Below, piece by piece: positions 46,310-56,545 of a DNA stretch of 64,000 bases. Each line of letters begins with the position of its first letter. The first letter of the stretch is position 1. The position numbers were made by a program, and so were the translations under genes. The notes under the pieces were generated by a model that saw nothing but the letters and a program-made list of their open reading frames with translations, searched no databases and was not told the origin of the DNA. The DNA comes from Uloborus plumipes (taxonomy: Eukaryota > Arthropoda > Arachnida > Araneae > Uloboridae), in assembly GCA_038373865.1 (NCBI GenBank), contig JAXGGA010001096.1, positions 62,001-126,000 of the forward strand. The letters are read 5' to 3'.

Positions 46310-46835
46310 CCTCAAATCAATCCCCAGGTGAGACGTCATATTAGTATAGCGTTAATGGTATATTTGGGTGGTGGAAGGGTTGTACTTTGCCTTGTTATAA
46401 GGAAGCCCATTTACCAACTTTAAACAAGTTTACTGTTCATTTTGTATCAAAGAAACTTTTTTTTTAGCATTTTAAACAGTTTGGGGAGAAAATGGTTGGG
46501 TCAGGAAGGAAGGGAGGGGGAGCTGACCAATCTACAAGTTAATGCTAGCTCACTTACCTAGAGTAAAAATAATAGTCAATTCAATCCCCAGGTTAGACGT
46601 CATAATAGAACAGCGTTAATGGTATATTTGGGTGGAGGAGGGGGATACTTCGTCTAGTTATAAGGAAACTCATTTACCAACTTTAAATAAGTTTACTATT
46701 CATTTTGTATCAAAGAGTATTTTTTAAAAAACATTTTGAACAGTTTTGAATGAAAAAAGAGTGATTGTGCGGGGAGGAAGGGGGGAGGGGGTGAACCTGA
46801 CAAATCTATAAGCTCATGCTAGCTCACTTTAAACA
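46310..46835. repeat. Tandem duplication inside right arm
   Basis: AATCAATCCCCAGGTGAGACG (about 46316) and TTCAATCCCCAGGTTAGACG (about 46579) start two units of about 265 bp. Both continue through GCGTTAATGGTATATTTGGG and a G-rich block to GCTAGCTCACTT. Only one equivalent exists in the left arm, so the duplication arose after the inverted structure. Confidence 0.8.
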
Positions 46836-47419
46836 TATTCATGTTTGTTCTCTATTTTTTATACCATCACAAGCAAGAGAACTTAGTATTTAAATAAATA
46901 GAATCTAAAAAATATCATTTTTTTCCTATACAGTTTTATTCAAAAATTCAAAAAAATATGATCCCATTGAGATCCCAATCTAAAAATTTGTACAAACATA
47001 GATGAAATACACAAAAATTTTTGAGAATTTTTTCAAAAATATTCATTATATGTTTTTCGAGAAATTGAAATTTGAAATTTAAATTTCACTTTTTGAAAAA
47101 GAAAATTTTTATCAAATTAGTCATGTTGCATATCAGATTAAGCGCCAACTAACGTACTTTAAAATACCATTTACCAAATTGTTTTATCTATATTTGGTGC
47201 CGAGTTATGGCCCCTTTTATGTACCCTTATCCATGGAAAAACGAGGGTTTTTCCAAAGTTCAAAGTCTCATAAATGAAAAAATAATAGAGATAAAAATCC
47301 AAAAATTGAGACTTTTGATTACCTCAAGGGGTACAATTGATGAGCCAAATGTGAAAGAAATACAAAAATGTAAGGTAAAAAACGTTGGATCACTTGACAT
47401 GGAATGACCCAGACGAGGA

Positions 47420-48260
47420 ATATGTTGAAAAAAAATATGTAAAAAAATTTCTCGTGTAACATGAGACAAATCTTGCGATAACATGCTCTTCTCCTCCCCA
47501 CCAAAATTACAAAACAAATCACCCCGCTAGTAAAGTGTGATGGTTTTTGAAAATAAAATACTAATTTTTCTTCCCAAAGTAACACATCAGTAAATACATT
47601 TCATCAAAAAAAAAATTGATTGCTAAAAGGAAAATGAAAATCCGTAACTTTACTTTCGTTCAGAAAAAATTCGCATGGCTGAGAGAAATTTTCTTGAAAG
47701 AGCGCATCACTTTAATTTAATCAAGCTTCAGCGATGTATGAACTTTGCGTAACCGGAATCTTCGAAATCGGGACAAATTAATTGCGTTGCTACATTCGTC
47801 GCAAACTGAAAGATTTCCCGATAAAACGCGGAAAGATATTAAGCTCTCAGTAAATTGTATCATCCTGAATAATGATGAGTAGCGTTATCCGAGCTTTATC
47901 GGGGTTTATGATTCGGAATTAGCTGCGCAATTAAGAATCTAATTAATATAAACTTGTTTATCGGCTAGGCGCTTAAATAAAAACCGTAATGAGGATGAGT
48001 TTTTTTCACTTATTTTTTTTTTTAATGAGTTTCCCATGTAGAGGGGAAAAAGTCCGATAAAATGTTTTACATGTTTCGGAAATTAAAATTCAAGCATAAA
48101 ACTGAATTAATGATAAAGAAGTGACGTTATAAATCGCCCGAAATTTTTGTTAGACAGTTTAATTTTATCTCACAAAATTTGAAAAGGCAAAATGATAAAT
48201 CAAATGTTAGCTTGACCGTATTAACGATTCATGTAAAACCAATATACTACACTGCAACCT
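47420..48260. other. Intergenic stretch with higher-complexity island
   Basis: 47680-48000 has balanced composition (TAACCGGAATCTTCGAAATC, CTTTATCGGGGTTTATGATT) and TAATTAAT-type homeodomain-like sites, but no frame or repeat. It may be regulatory; the evidence is composition only. Confidence 0.25.
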
Positions 48261-48274
48261 TTCTTGACAACAGC

Positions 48275-48410
48275 ATCGTGACGTTAGCGTGACGTTAGCC
48301 TATGAAAAACGAGCTAGATAAAACGTCACAGCCTACTTGGCGAATTAGAGGAGATCGCTGACTGCTTGTGAGCTCTTATTGGCTCCGCCCGTAGTGACGT
48401 TCAGTGTCAA
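48275..48410 (+). promoter_or_regulatory. Candidate promoter: CRE sites, CCAAT box, GC box, initiator
   Basis: Four CRE-like TGACG/CGTCA sites lie at 48279, 48290, 48324 and 48395, with ATTGG (inverted CCAAT) at 48378-48382, CCGCCC at 48385-48390 and initiator-like TCAGT at 48401-48405. The order and spacing suit a plus-strand CRE/CCAAT promoter, but no coding exon was found downstream, so a noncoding transcript or coincidence remains possible. Confidence 0.35.
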
Positions 48411-49140
48411 GTTAAGTTGCATTTTAGTATATCAAACTTTTGCCGGAGTTTTTGTTGACAATATTTTTAAAACTTTTTTCTGCACCTGTTTGCATTGCGC
48501 AAAGAGAATTTGGCATTTAAATGTCCATTTCTTCCATTTCCAGCAGCTTTTTATTATTCAATTATTCCCTTGCACATTCCATTTAGTCATTGTTATTGCA
48601 GTTTTAGATTTCAGTAAATCAACAACAGCATTAAATCTCTCACACCATGCTTTACTTAACTCTTTAAGTCCCAAATTAATTTAACAATTTTTTTTTTTTT
48701 TTGGTTTTTTTAGTTGAAAATACATTTTAAACAACAGATATAACGAGAAATTTTTTTTTTGAAAATCTCGGGGGCCGTAAGACCCCTACACTTTAGGGCC
48801 CCTAAGAAAACTGTTTCCGATCGCAGGTATCATCTGTCGACCTCTCACTCAGCAAAGTACAAGGAATGTTACTTAAAAGCTTCAGCATGATTCGATTTAG
48901 GATTCACAATACTAAATTATTATAAGCGGGACTTCTGAGTCCCGTCGGGACATAAAGGGTTAAATTACTTTAAACTCACATATGTAGGTGTAGAAGAGTA
49001 TCATTCTTTAAATTTACGATATTATGCTTTTGAATTACAAAACATGGATTAAATTATTCCTATCGGCTCTATACCCTCAGATTTTAAAATATTTTATCTG
49101 TTTTGATGAAGGGATTAGCTTACAATGATTGTAGGTCAAT
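48411..49140. other. Intergenic stretch
   Basis: No exon is supported. 48770-48960 contains GGGGGCCGTAAGACCCCTAC and GAGTCCCGTCGGGAC, small inverted motifs without an identified element. Confidence 0.4.
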
Positions 49141-49177
49141 GTTTTTGTGGCTAAGCTAGTTTTATCTTCTTCAAAAT

Positions 49178-49417
49178 TGGCAGGAAATCTGGGACACTGC
49201 AGAAACCGGTTGGAGAGTTCACGAAATCCTACCAAAAGTCAAGCTAAAACCACGATGCAAACATCCTATGGAAGTACAATTTCTCAGTGCACACGGTCCA
49301 TTTCCTTCATATCTACACGGATTCAAGATAATAAGCTCACCATTATGTGTTTGCAGCCAACTTGGAACTCCTGGGCAATTCCACGGTAACTTTCGTTACA
49401 TTTTGACCAACGCTTAG
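49178..49417 (+). pseudogene. Non-LTR retrotransposon ORF2 C-terminal relic
   Basis: Eighty codons remain open to TAG at 49415-49417. They read WQEIWDTAETGWRVHEILPK, then FLSAHGPFPSYLHGF and CVCSQLGTPGQFHG. The W-Q-x(2)-W-D opening, the (T/S)-x-HGPF-x(2)-YL-x(2)-F block and the C-x-C...GT...H block are the conserved end of the RNase H to C-terminal region of I/R1/Jockey-type elements. The upstream reverse transcriptase is absent and the last cysteine of the motif is lost. It is related to the minus-strand relic at 17741-17977. Confidence 0.72.
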
Positions 49418-49563
49418 GCATTTAGTACCTCAATACAGACAAATATTGTGATACAAATCTTGAATAAAAGCATTCTATGAAAATGACAGTCTAAAGCAAA
49501 ATTAAAATACAAAAATATTCGATGCATTAAAATTTTATAAAATTTAGCAGTCAAAATTAAGGC

Positions 49564-49784
49564 AGTAACTTACGTTATACAAAAAGGGAAATGACATAAT
49601 ATGAAAATTGGTTCTAAGGCAAATTTCTGCTTTATTACAGCTGTTTTCTTGTTTGAAGCATAATTTATCAGTTCCTTATAATGCTTAGGGATATATTTTC
49701 ATAAATTTAAAAATGTGTTTCAAAAATTGAAAATTATGGGAATTTTTGACTGGGTAACTTACGTTACTGTAACTTACGTTACAA
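49564..49784 (+). repeat. GTAACTTACGTTAC motif cluster, left group
   Basis: Copies at about 49567 (ending TTATAC), 49756 and 49769; the last two are adjacent. The 14-bp sequence is nearly self-complementary. All copies read the same way on the plus strand, as do those in the right group (52204-52412). Confidence 0.75.
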
Positions 49785-49976
49785 AATTTACTTTCAAGCA
49801 AATCTTTATTACAAAAATTAATGAATGAAAATTACAGCTTAGTTAAGATAAAAATACTGAAAATTAACAATTATGAATTGAATTTATAGAAATTTAACAC
49901 CAAATTCAATGACCACTCAAAAATATTACATAACATAAGACTTTTAAATGCAAACTAGTCACTGTTATTAACAAGT

Positions 49977-50438
49977 TCAGGTAGGTTTAATTTTTCGAAT
50001 CACGTTTTCTTTCTGATAATAAATTTCATCTGTCGTTTCTGGCCATTTATAATAGGTTCCAACAGCAGCCATTACTTTTACTTCAAATTTGTTTCTTCAA
50101 TAATCGTCACAACTCGAGGATACAATGTATTTTCGTACTTCATCACACACCATTCACCGGCTTTTATCTCTGTTTTTTCTTCTTGTTCCTTGAAATACTT
50201 AAGTAAACGAAACCCCAAAGTTTGTCCATTTCTAGTTCTTAAATGCTGATTGTCAATGTGCGGATCTTTGGAAAATATTTTTGATAAATTTTGCTTTTTC
50301 AAACATATTTCAATACCATCAAAAGTGACTTTTATTTATAAATCTGTAATATCCGCATGACTTTTCACAAACCCTTTTTACAGCGCATCTTTCTGAAGAG
50401 TTCAGTGGCATTTTAATGCAGAATGAAATATATTTCAC
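49977..50438 (-). pseudogene. Decayed transposon-type ORF, C-terminal part
   Basis: From 50438 the minus strand gives VKYISFCIKMPLNSSERC and CEKSCGYYRFINKSHF. After a shift come CLKKQNLSKIFSKDPHIDN, LRTRNGQTLGFRLLKYFKE, EIKAGEWCVMKYENTLYP and RVVTIIEE, and after a second shift VKVMAAVGTYYKWPETTDEI, YYQKENVIRKIKPT and a stop. The block G(E/D)W-x-V-(M/V)-KYE...YP-x-(R/K)-V...KWPE...I-x-Y...(D/N)VI-x-KI resembles a domain I recall at the C-termini of many uncharacterised, probably transposon-borne arthropod proteins; its function is not established. Two frameshifts mark it as dead. It lies inside the cluster of GTAACTTACGTTAC motifs, and a 370-bp palindrome separates it from an upstream coding-like piece (50998-51172). 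Confidence 0.5.
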
Positions 50439-50617
50439 CTGTAAGAGATAAAATACTTTTATATTTGTTTTTTCCAAAACATATTTCAAAACTTTAAAGC
50501 ATAATAGAAGTCATTTTTGAATAATTTATAGTAAATTACCTCTGAAATATTCATGCAGTGATACTGTTTAGAGTTAATTAATATCTTAAAAGCCAAAAAG
50601 AAACATGTAATTTATAA

Positions 50618-50987
50618 TCTCCCCAAAAACAACAGTGTTGTAAAAAAATCCCCCGCCAAGAAACCTTAAATACTCAGCCTTAAAAAGTTATGATATCGAG
50701 TTTTCCCGCCAAGTTTGTGCCAAACTACAACTAACCTGTATGTATAGTTCTTTTAAATTGTTTTCAGTTTTGCCAGGCGGGAAGCTTTGTCTTGTGAGGT
50801 GGTTGCTTAATGAGTAAAAACTTCCCGCCTGGCAGGACTGAAAACAATTTAAAAAAACTATACATACAGGTTAGTTGTAGTTTGGCACAAACTTGGCGGG
50901 AAAACTCGATATCATAACTTTTTAAGGCTGAGTATTTAAGGTTTCTTGGCGGGGGATTTTTTTACAACACTGTTGTTTTTGGGGAGA
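50618..50987. mobile_element. 370-bp near-perfect palindrome
   Basis: The arms run from TCTCCCCAAAAACAACAGTG at the left to CACTGTTGTTTTTGGGGAGA at the right, with blocks such as CCCGCCAAG / CTTGGCGGG and CTAACCTGTATGTATAGTT mirrored. The unpaired centre is about 35-40 bp near 50802, bounded by GCGGGAAG and CTTCCCGC. No flanking duplication is obvious. It appears to interrupt the decayed ORF, so it is probably an inserted fold-back element. Confidence 0.85.
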
Positions 50988-50997
50988 TATCACATAT

Positions 50998-51172
50998 TTT
51001 TGCATTAATATTATTTCTTTGCCTGTTTTTTTTTTCTCTTCAAAATTTACTTTGCATGTTTTTTTTCCCTTCAACATTTTTCTTGGCGGTTCGACATCTG
51101 TGGTTTTCTTGGCAGCATGCATTTGGTGCAAAAGTTCAAGGATCTTCTTCAGTCTAGGATAAATTTGAAATC
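50998..51172 (-). pseudogene. Coding-like piece upstream of the decayed ORF
   Basis: The minus-strand frame reads FQIYPRLKKILELLHQMHAA, then KKTTDVEPPRKMLKGKKTCK and a lysine-rich continuation (NFEEKKKTGKEIILMQKYV). It is open on both sides until the palindrome. Position and strand suggest it was part of the same protein as 49977-50438. No domain was recognised. The TTCTTGGCGG motif of the neighbouring palindrome recurs here in the opposite reading. Confidence 0.3.
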
Positions 51173-51179
51173 AATCACA

Positions 51180-51470
51180 ATGTACCACCCGAACCGACGC
51201 AAAACAAAGCTAGTTACTAACAATACTACGATTAAATTAAAAGTTAAAAAAAAACCCCAACCCTTACTGCCGATCTCATATTAAAATGAACTAAATTGAA
51301 GATCCCTTTTAAAAGCCTTATGCAATAAAATCAATTACAAATATTTTATTTGTTAACAAATAGAAACTGACAACAGATGAAATTATAAATCATTGAGTTT
51401 TCTTTCCTCGTGGCCCAACAATGAAAACATAAATGCTCAGATATTGAACAGAGCTAGTAGATAGAAATCG
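51180..51470. other. AT-rich intergenic stretch
   Basis: Nothing supported. Confidence 0.4.
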
Positions 51471-51474
51471 GACC

Positions 51475-52030
51475 AATTTTAAGCATTAATAACTCCGGGG
51501 TGCGATGACCCCGGGGGGTAAATTTTGGGAAAATGTCCTCAGTGTCTCATCGAGAATATTCATACCAAAAATCAACACTAAAGACCCCCGGGGAGAAAAG
51601 ATACGGAAAATAAAAACGAGGGGGGAGGGTTGGAGGGTCGAAAACCCCCCTATGCCGAGCTTTGGGACAAAATAAATGTGGGTGCAAAAGCAGAGCTCAA
51701 TCCGAGTTACCGTTTAGTCTGGACCCCTGTCAAACAATTTTTAAAAAGTGCGAAAAATAGCGATTTTATAACATATATCAACCCTCCCCCTGAGGGTCCT
51801 GGATGTTTTGCTTTAGTATGTGCCGTCAGGGGCCGCTGGAGATTGAGTATACCAAAAATGAACTCTAAGAATCTTTATGGGGCTGAGATACAGAGGGGTG
51901 AAAACCCCGGTTTGGTTACTCGCGTAAACAGTCCTAGTCGCTCTTTTACATTTTTATTGGCGACGGAAATTTCTTGGCGGCTTGTATTTGGTTTTCTTGG
52001 CGGGGCGGGACGCTCCCGCGTCCCGTGATA
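51475..52030. repeat. GC-rich repeat-like block
   Basis: A sharp rise in G+C with G- and C-runs (GATGACCCCGGGGGG, GACCCCCGGGGAGAAAAGAT, GGCGGGGCGGGACGC) and weak internal repetition: ATACCAAAAAT...GGGG...GAGATACAG parallels ATACCAAAAATC...GGGG...AAGATACGG. It ends in TTGGCGGGGCGGGACGCTCC and the mirrored CGCGTCCCG. The 132-codon plus frame here follows from composition. Likely an unclassified element fragment. Confidence 0.5.
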
Positions 52031-52199
52031 GAGGTGTATTATAATCTTATTAACAAATAAAGACATTTTAAGAAATATGATGTATTTAAATTAATTAAAT
52101 ACAGTACATTTAAAATAATTCTTGAATAAATTACTCCTACTAACCACATAGGTTTATTTCACAATTTACTTTCTTAATAAACACAAGTATTTAAGTTCT

Positions 52200-52412
52200 A
52201 CTTAGGTAACTTACATTACCTGCATATGTGGGTAACTTACGTTACACGTTTTGATTGTAGCACAAAAAATCAAATAAACAATATTTAAAAAAAACTTTAA
52301 CTATTTGCTTAACACACACTTATAAGATAGAAGATATAGCATTGGAAACATTGCATTGCCCTTTCTTTATGCACAACATGAACTTTAACATGTTTTTGGT
52401 AACTTACGTTAC
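52200..52412 (+). repeat. GTAACTTACGTTAC motif cluster, right group
   Basis: Copies at about 52206 (GTAACTTACATTAC), 52232 (GTAACTTACGTTAC) and 52399. Together with the left group they bracket the decayed ORF, as subterminal repeats of a transposon would. Confidence 0.7.
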
Positions 52413-53040
52413 ATAGAACTCTGCATTTTTGAAGTTTACATAAATCACTTAATTTAAGTGAAAACATTCGTTTTAGCAATTCACAATGTTGAATTAGAGT
52501 GTAATAATCAATATTCTTCCTTTAAAACACTTATCTAAAGAAAAAAATTGAAACTTACCAACGTTCAAAGATTGATCATTTTCTTTACCAAAAGTTAAAT
52601 ATTCCATTTCCAACTTTAAAGTGCTGCCAAAACTAAAAATACTACATTCTAGGCAAAGAATTAGTATAAATATTAAACTTCTAAAATTTTTAAACCAAAA
52701 AATATGCAGAATTGCTGTAATTTGATTTTTCCAACGCTTTTCCACACATGCATGGAATTGCCCTCCTGAACATTACGTATTCAATTGTCCGTTAACTAGC
52801 TCTTTCCACTGCACATATAATTCCAACCTTCCTGTATCAAAAAATATTACTCATATTCTACATCATCCAGCTACTCGCAAGAATCTTCATAAAATATAAT
52901 GTTTCTACTCAGCACTCAAATAGAAGACTTCAAATATCCTGCCTAAAAACTTTAAATGTTATATTATTGGCTTTTTCTGTACATATCAAAATTGTTTTTT
53001 CTTTTTATTATTTTTTTCCATGTAATTTGTACATTTTTTT
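52413..53040. other. AT-rich intergenic stretch
   Basis: Nothing supported. Confidence 0.5.
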
Positions 53041-53059
53041 TGTAACTTTATATCTAGTC

Positions 53060-53192
53060 ATAATGTACGGTTTCTAGCGGGCGCTTGGTCGTTCGTTAGT
53101 TTTTCTTTCCTCCCAGCCACCACATCCGGTTAAACCCTCATCAGGGTAGGTACGGTGGTGACTAGTGGGGTTTAAATAAATAAATAAATAAG
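53060..53192 (+). mobile_element. Possible SINE 3' part with AAAT tail
   Basis: CTCCCAGCCACCACATCCGG, TTAAACC, GGGTAGGTACGGTGG and an (AAAT)n tail (53172-53190). GGTTAAACC and GTAGGTACGG also occur in the body of the SINE at 19576, suggesting a related tail. No tRNA-like head is seen. Confidence 0.45.
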
Positions 53193-53840
53193 CTAGATTT
53201 ATGCATAGATCACAATACTGCCATGCTAGGCACAAAAATCGTATCTGCACTTTTTAACAAAGTTGAGTTATCGCCACCAGGTAGTTCTTTGTGACGTATT
53301 TTTTGCCCACATACAAAGTTTTGTGGTTATTTGAAAACATAAGACATTTTTTTTTTTTTTCAAAAAGTTTTATCATCAAAATCAAATACATGAAGGCGCA
53401 AAACTTTAAACAGTTTTTTTCTCAGTTTGAACTCAACTGCAGATACCACTTTTGCGCTTGGCAATGCAGAATATACATAAATCTTTAATACAAAAAAATA
53501 AAGAAAAACAAACTTGATTTCTCACCAGTTGACCATACGAAGAGTGTAATATAAAAAAAGTTTTAAAGCAATCGAAAGAGTATCTTAGGACATATCTTTG
53601 AAGGAAAAATTATTTACCCTCGTCCACTCGGGGGTTATCCAGATATAAAATCCTATACCTAATATCTAATATATCTTCGACTTACGCCACTGTTCTTCTC
53701 AGTTTAAAAGAAGATTCGGTTACTGGACTTTTTTTTTTTTTTTGTGACATCTATGCCACTATCATAATAACCCGTCCAATTTCGAAAATATTTCCACGGT
53801 CTTAATGCAATCGTGACACCGATTGTATAACATTCCATCA
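53193..53840. other. AT-rich intergenic stretch
   Basis: Nothing supported; T-runs lie at 53348-53360 and 53729-53743. Confidence 0.5.
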
Positions 53841-53843
53841 CTA

Positions 53844-54100
53844 GGGCTATAGAGTCGGAGGGAAAATCACCAACTCCGACTCCTTTCCCTCAAACTCAAT
53901 CCGACTCCGACTCTGACTCAGCAGCAGTAGCAGAGTTACGGACTCCGAAGAAAAGTAATCAACTCCGACTCTTTAACCTTAAAATCAGTTACACTCCGAC
54001 TCCTCTTGGAACTTTAAGCCTTCGACTCCAGAATCCAACTCCGACTCTGACTAATTTAATACCAAATGATTCCAACTTCATGACTCCGATTCCGTAGCAC
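53844..54100. repeat. Degenerate GACTCC / GAGTCGGA satellite
   Basis: At least twelve CCGACTC or CTCCGACT units in variable spacing, for example ATCCGACTCCGACTCTGACT. The left edge has GAGTCGGAGG in the opposite sense. A much weaker GAGTCG-rich patch occurs at 4858-4925. Confidence 0.8.
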
Positions 54101-54109
54101 TAGCATTAA

Positions 54110-55489
54110 CACAGCTTTTTTAACACTTTAGCTGTCTCCACTAACTTATAGCATTTGACACTATTTTTGTTTAAATTTTATCGGAATCATTATATAACAG
54201 GCATTCCTCAGACTTTAAAATACTTAAAAAATCTGCATACTCTGTCTCAGATGATTCAAACATTGTTTACGCGGTGACAAACGAAAACATAATTTTTGAA
54301 AATGTAAGAAAAATAGTATGCCTAAACCTACCTGCCTATGATTTCCCTTGTCACAAACTGTCACAATTTCTCCCCCCCCCCTAAATGTTACATCATTTGT
54401 GAACATTCCCCAAGAACAGATTTGGGGATTTTAGGCTTTTGAAACTTCTCAAATAACACAGGTTTCACAAGTCTTTCCTTGAGTCAAGTCATCGATTTAA
54501 AAGCGTTTTTATCTTTTTTCACCATGTATTTATTTTCTTTGTACCTTCAAAAATAGGCATTATTTTAACTTCGCACATATTTCGCCTTGTTGCGTTAACA
54601 CAGTTCTGTTTCTACCGGCTGCAAAAATAACAGATCCAAATGTACATTGAGCTACTACTAAAATAGACAAAAAACTAAGACACTTAAGTAAAGGAAAATA
54701 CTATTTTTTGTGAGTGAAATCGCATTTTTCGCAGCCGTTTGCGATTGAACTGGAGTTTCCAATCGTAAGCTGTTTTCCATTGCCTACTTTATTCGTCTTG
54801 CAATAGCTTTTTTCACTAAATTTCTAGAGAAAAAGATGGAAAAAATGTAAAAAAGAAGAGTAAGGCTTCATTTTCGCTTTTTATTCCTATAGCAGATGAG
54901 TTGAAAGACGAAAAATGAAATGTTATATACGTAAGAATAGGGTTTGGGTGCCTGAAATAACTTAAAACTGAAGCTGCTTTTTGTAGGCACATTCAACTGC
55001 ACAAATTTTCCTTAAGTTCACTATTAATAACCGAAGTAAGAAAGTAATTATGAATCGACATACAAAATACAACTTTCAGTTATGAAGCTTATCTTTCCAT
55101 AAATTGTGAAATTAAGTAGAATATCCCGAAACATTGAAAACAGGTATTTCAATTTAGTTTTAGACTAAAAAGAGTTTAAGCATCAATTTTCCGGAAAATT
55201 AAAAAAAATTAATGATGCAGCAAGCAATTAATATCCATTTAAAACTCGTTAATATTTAGAAATGTCAAATGCTTTGCTTCGCTTAATATATATTTTTAAA
55301 GGCTTTATTTTCTGTAGCATAAACTTCAGTACTTAATTATTAAAATAAGAGCTATAGGAACTAATTGGACTAATGAGCTTTAAAAAGCACCATAGAAGGC
55401 ATAAGAAGGAAAAAACATAAGTGCATAAAATAGAAAAAAAATGCAACATGTAATAATAGGAGTCAATAGTTGCACGAAACAATATGCTA
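54110..55489. other. AT-rich intergenic stretch
   Basis: No gene or repeat was supported. Confidence 0.5.
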
Positions 55490-55990
55490 AAGTGTAAGCA
55501 TTTAGTTCCCTCCAGAATTAAACGAGCTTACTTTTATATACCAATACTGACATTCTAGCATCTGATCAATATTCGCTGAACTAATATCATATTGTGAAAG
55601 TATGTCTTTAGCGAGATCTTACGAACAAAAATAAAGTTTGCTCGAATCGGACATAGTTAAAACAAAAAAATTTCGGATGGGACAGGTTTTTAGAATTGCT
55701 CAAAATTGAACGAAAAATGTTTTTAATCAAAAGATCAAATACGCGAATGAAGTGTCTTGCCAAGGTCTTTCGAAGAAAGAAAAATGATTGTTTAGATCGG
55801 ACTGTTCATTCAAAAGTTATTAGGGGGCTAACAGAAACGACGACAAAAAATTCACTTATTAAAACAGCCGAAAGAATGTCAAACTCTACACTATTAAAGA
55901 TGGTTTTAATGCCACACATACCTGTTTTAGAAATCATAAAAAATAAAAACAACTATTTATCTCATTTTCTACAGCACATTAATAGCTAGG
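55490..55990 (+). repeat. Dispersed repeat family A, copy 3 (two internal units)
   Basis: AACGAGCTTACTTTTATATACC and CATTCTAGCATC start the copy. Two units follow with GAATCGGACATAG and GATCGGACTGTTCATTC, the second leading to AAAAGTTATTAGGGGGCTAAC. The open plus frame at 55696-55989 lies within it and is not a recognised protein. Confidence 0.55.
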
Positions 55991-55999
55991 AAGTAAAGT

Positions 56000-56545
56000 A
56001 ATAATTTTCTGCGTTTTAATCAACCCTATTTTTTGTTAACAATGTTTTATTGCCCCATTTCATGACTTGGTCGAAAACAGTTCTTACAGATAGTCGAGTT
56101 ACTGCAGGAGTAAGAGGTACCCAAAAGTAACTTCGTAGCATAAAGCTGAAAAGGTTTGATAAATTTTATTAAATATTCCAAAGGAAAAAGAGACTCTTAA
56201 ACTGAAGTTAGGGGTCTTTATTTTTAGCGTTGTGAGTTAGTGATAATTTTTATTGCACTATTTCATGAATTTTATTGTTCTGATTCCCCATCGTTTGAGG
56301 CGGAATAAATAGGAATACTTGTTTCTTTATCTATTTCATAAGAAGATGCTACTTTACTTTTCAGAATAGATAGCAATAATGGAGCAAGGACCAGACGTAA
56401 ATGGTTTCTTTTTTAAATTCTTAAATTAAAAAAAGAAATTAAAAATATTATTATGCTTTTATTAACTTCTTTCTCTCTATATCCTGTTCTTAGAATATGA
56501 CCAGGGAATCACTAGAACAGGGTAATAATGAATACAGTTTAAGTA
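56000..56545. other. AT-rich intergenic stretch
   Basis: Nothing supported. Confidence 0.5.

Larger units (their letters stand above)
44496..47410. mobile_element. 2.9-kb fold-back element with 4-bp target repeat
   Basis: The ends GGGTCATTCCACGTCAAGTG and CACTTGACATGGAATGACCC are inverted and flanked by AGAC (44492-44495 and 47411-47414). Inverted similarity runs about 1 kb inward: for example CCCCTTGAGGTAATCAAAAG (44585) mirrors CTTTTGATTACCTCAAGGGG (47311-47330), and AATGGGTCGCCCCAA (45493) mirrors TTGGGGCGACCCATT. The right arm holds an extra internal duplication. No transposase is visible. A 4-bp duplication occurs in Sola and a few other groups; the class is not settled. Confidence 0.85.

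Noticed and set aside
44499..47407. Matching frames near both ends of the 2.9-kb element
   Set aside because: They are inverted copies of the terminal repeat, with no catalytic motif; not a transposase.
51630..52028. 132-codon plus-strand open frame
   Set aside because: GC-rich repeat-like DNA lowers stop frequency; there are no motifs, and G/C runs suggest an element fragment.
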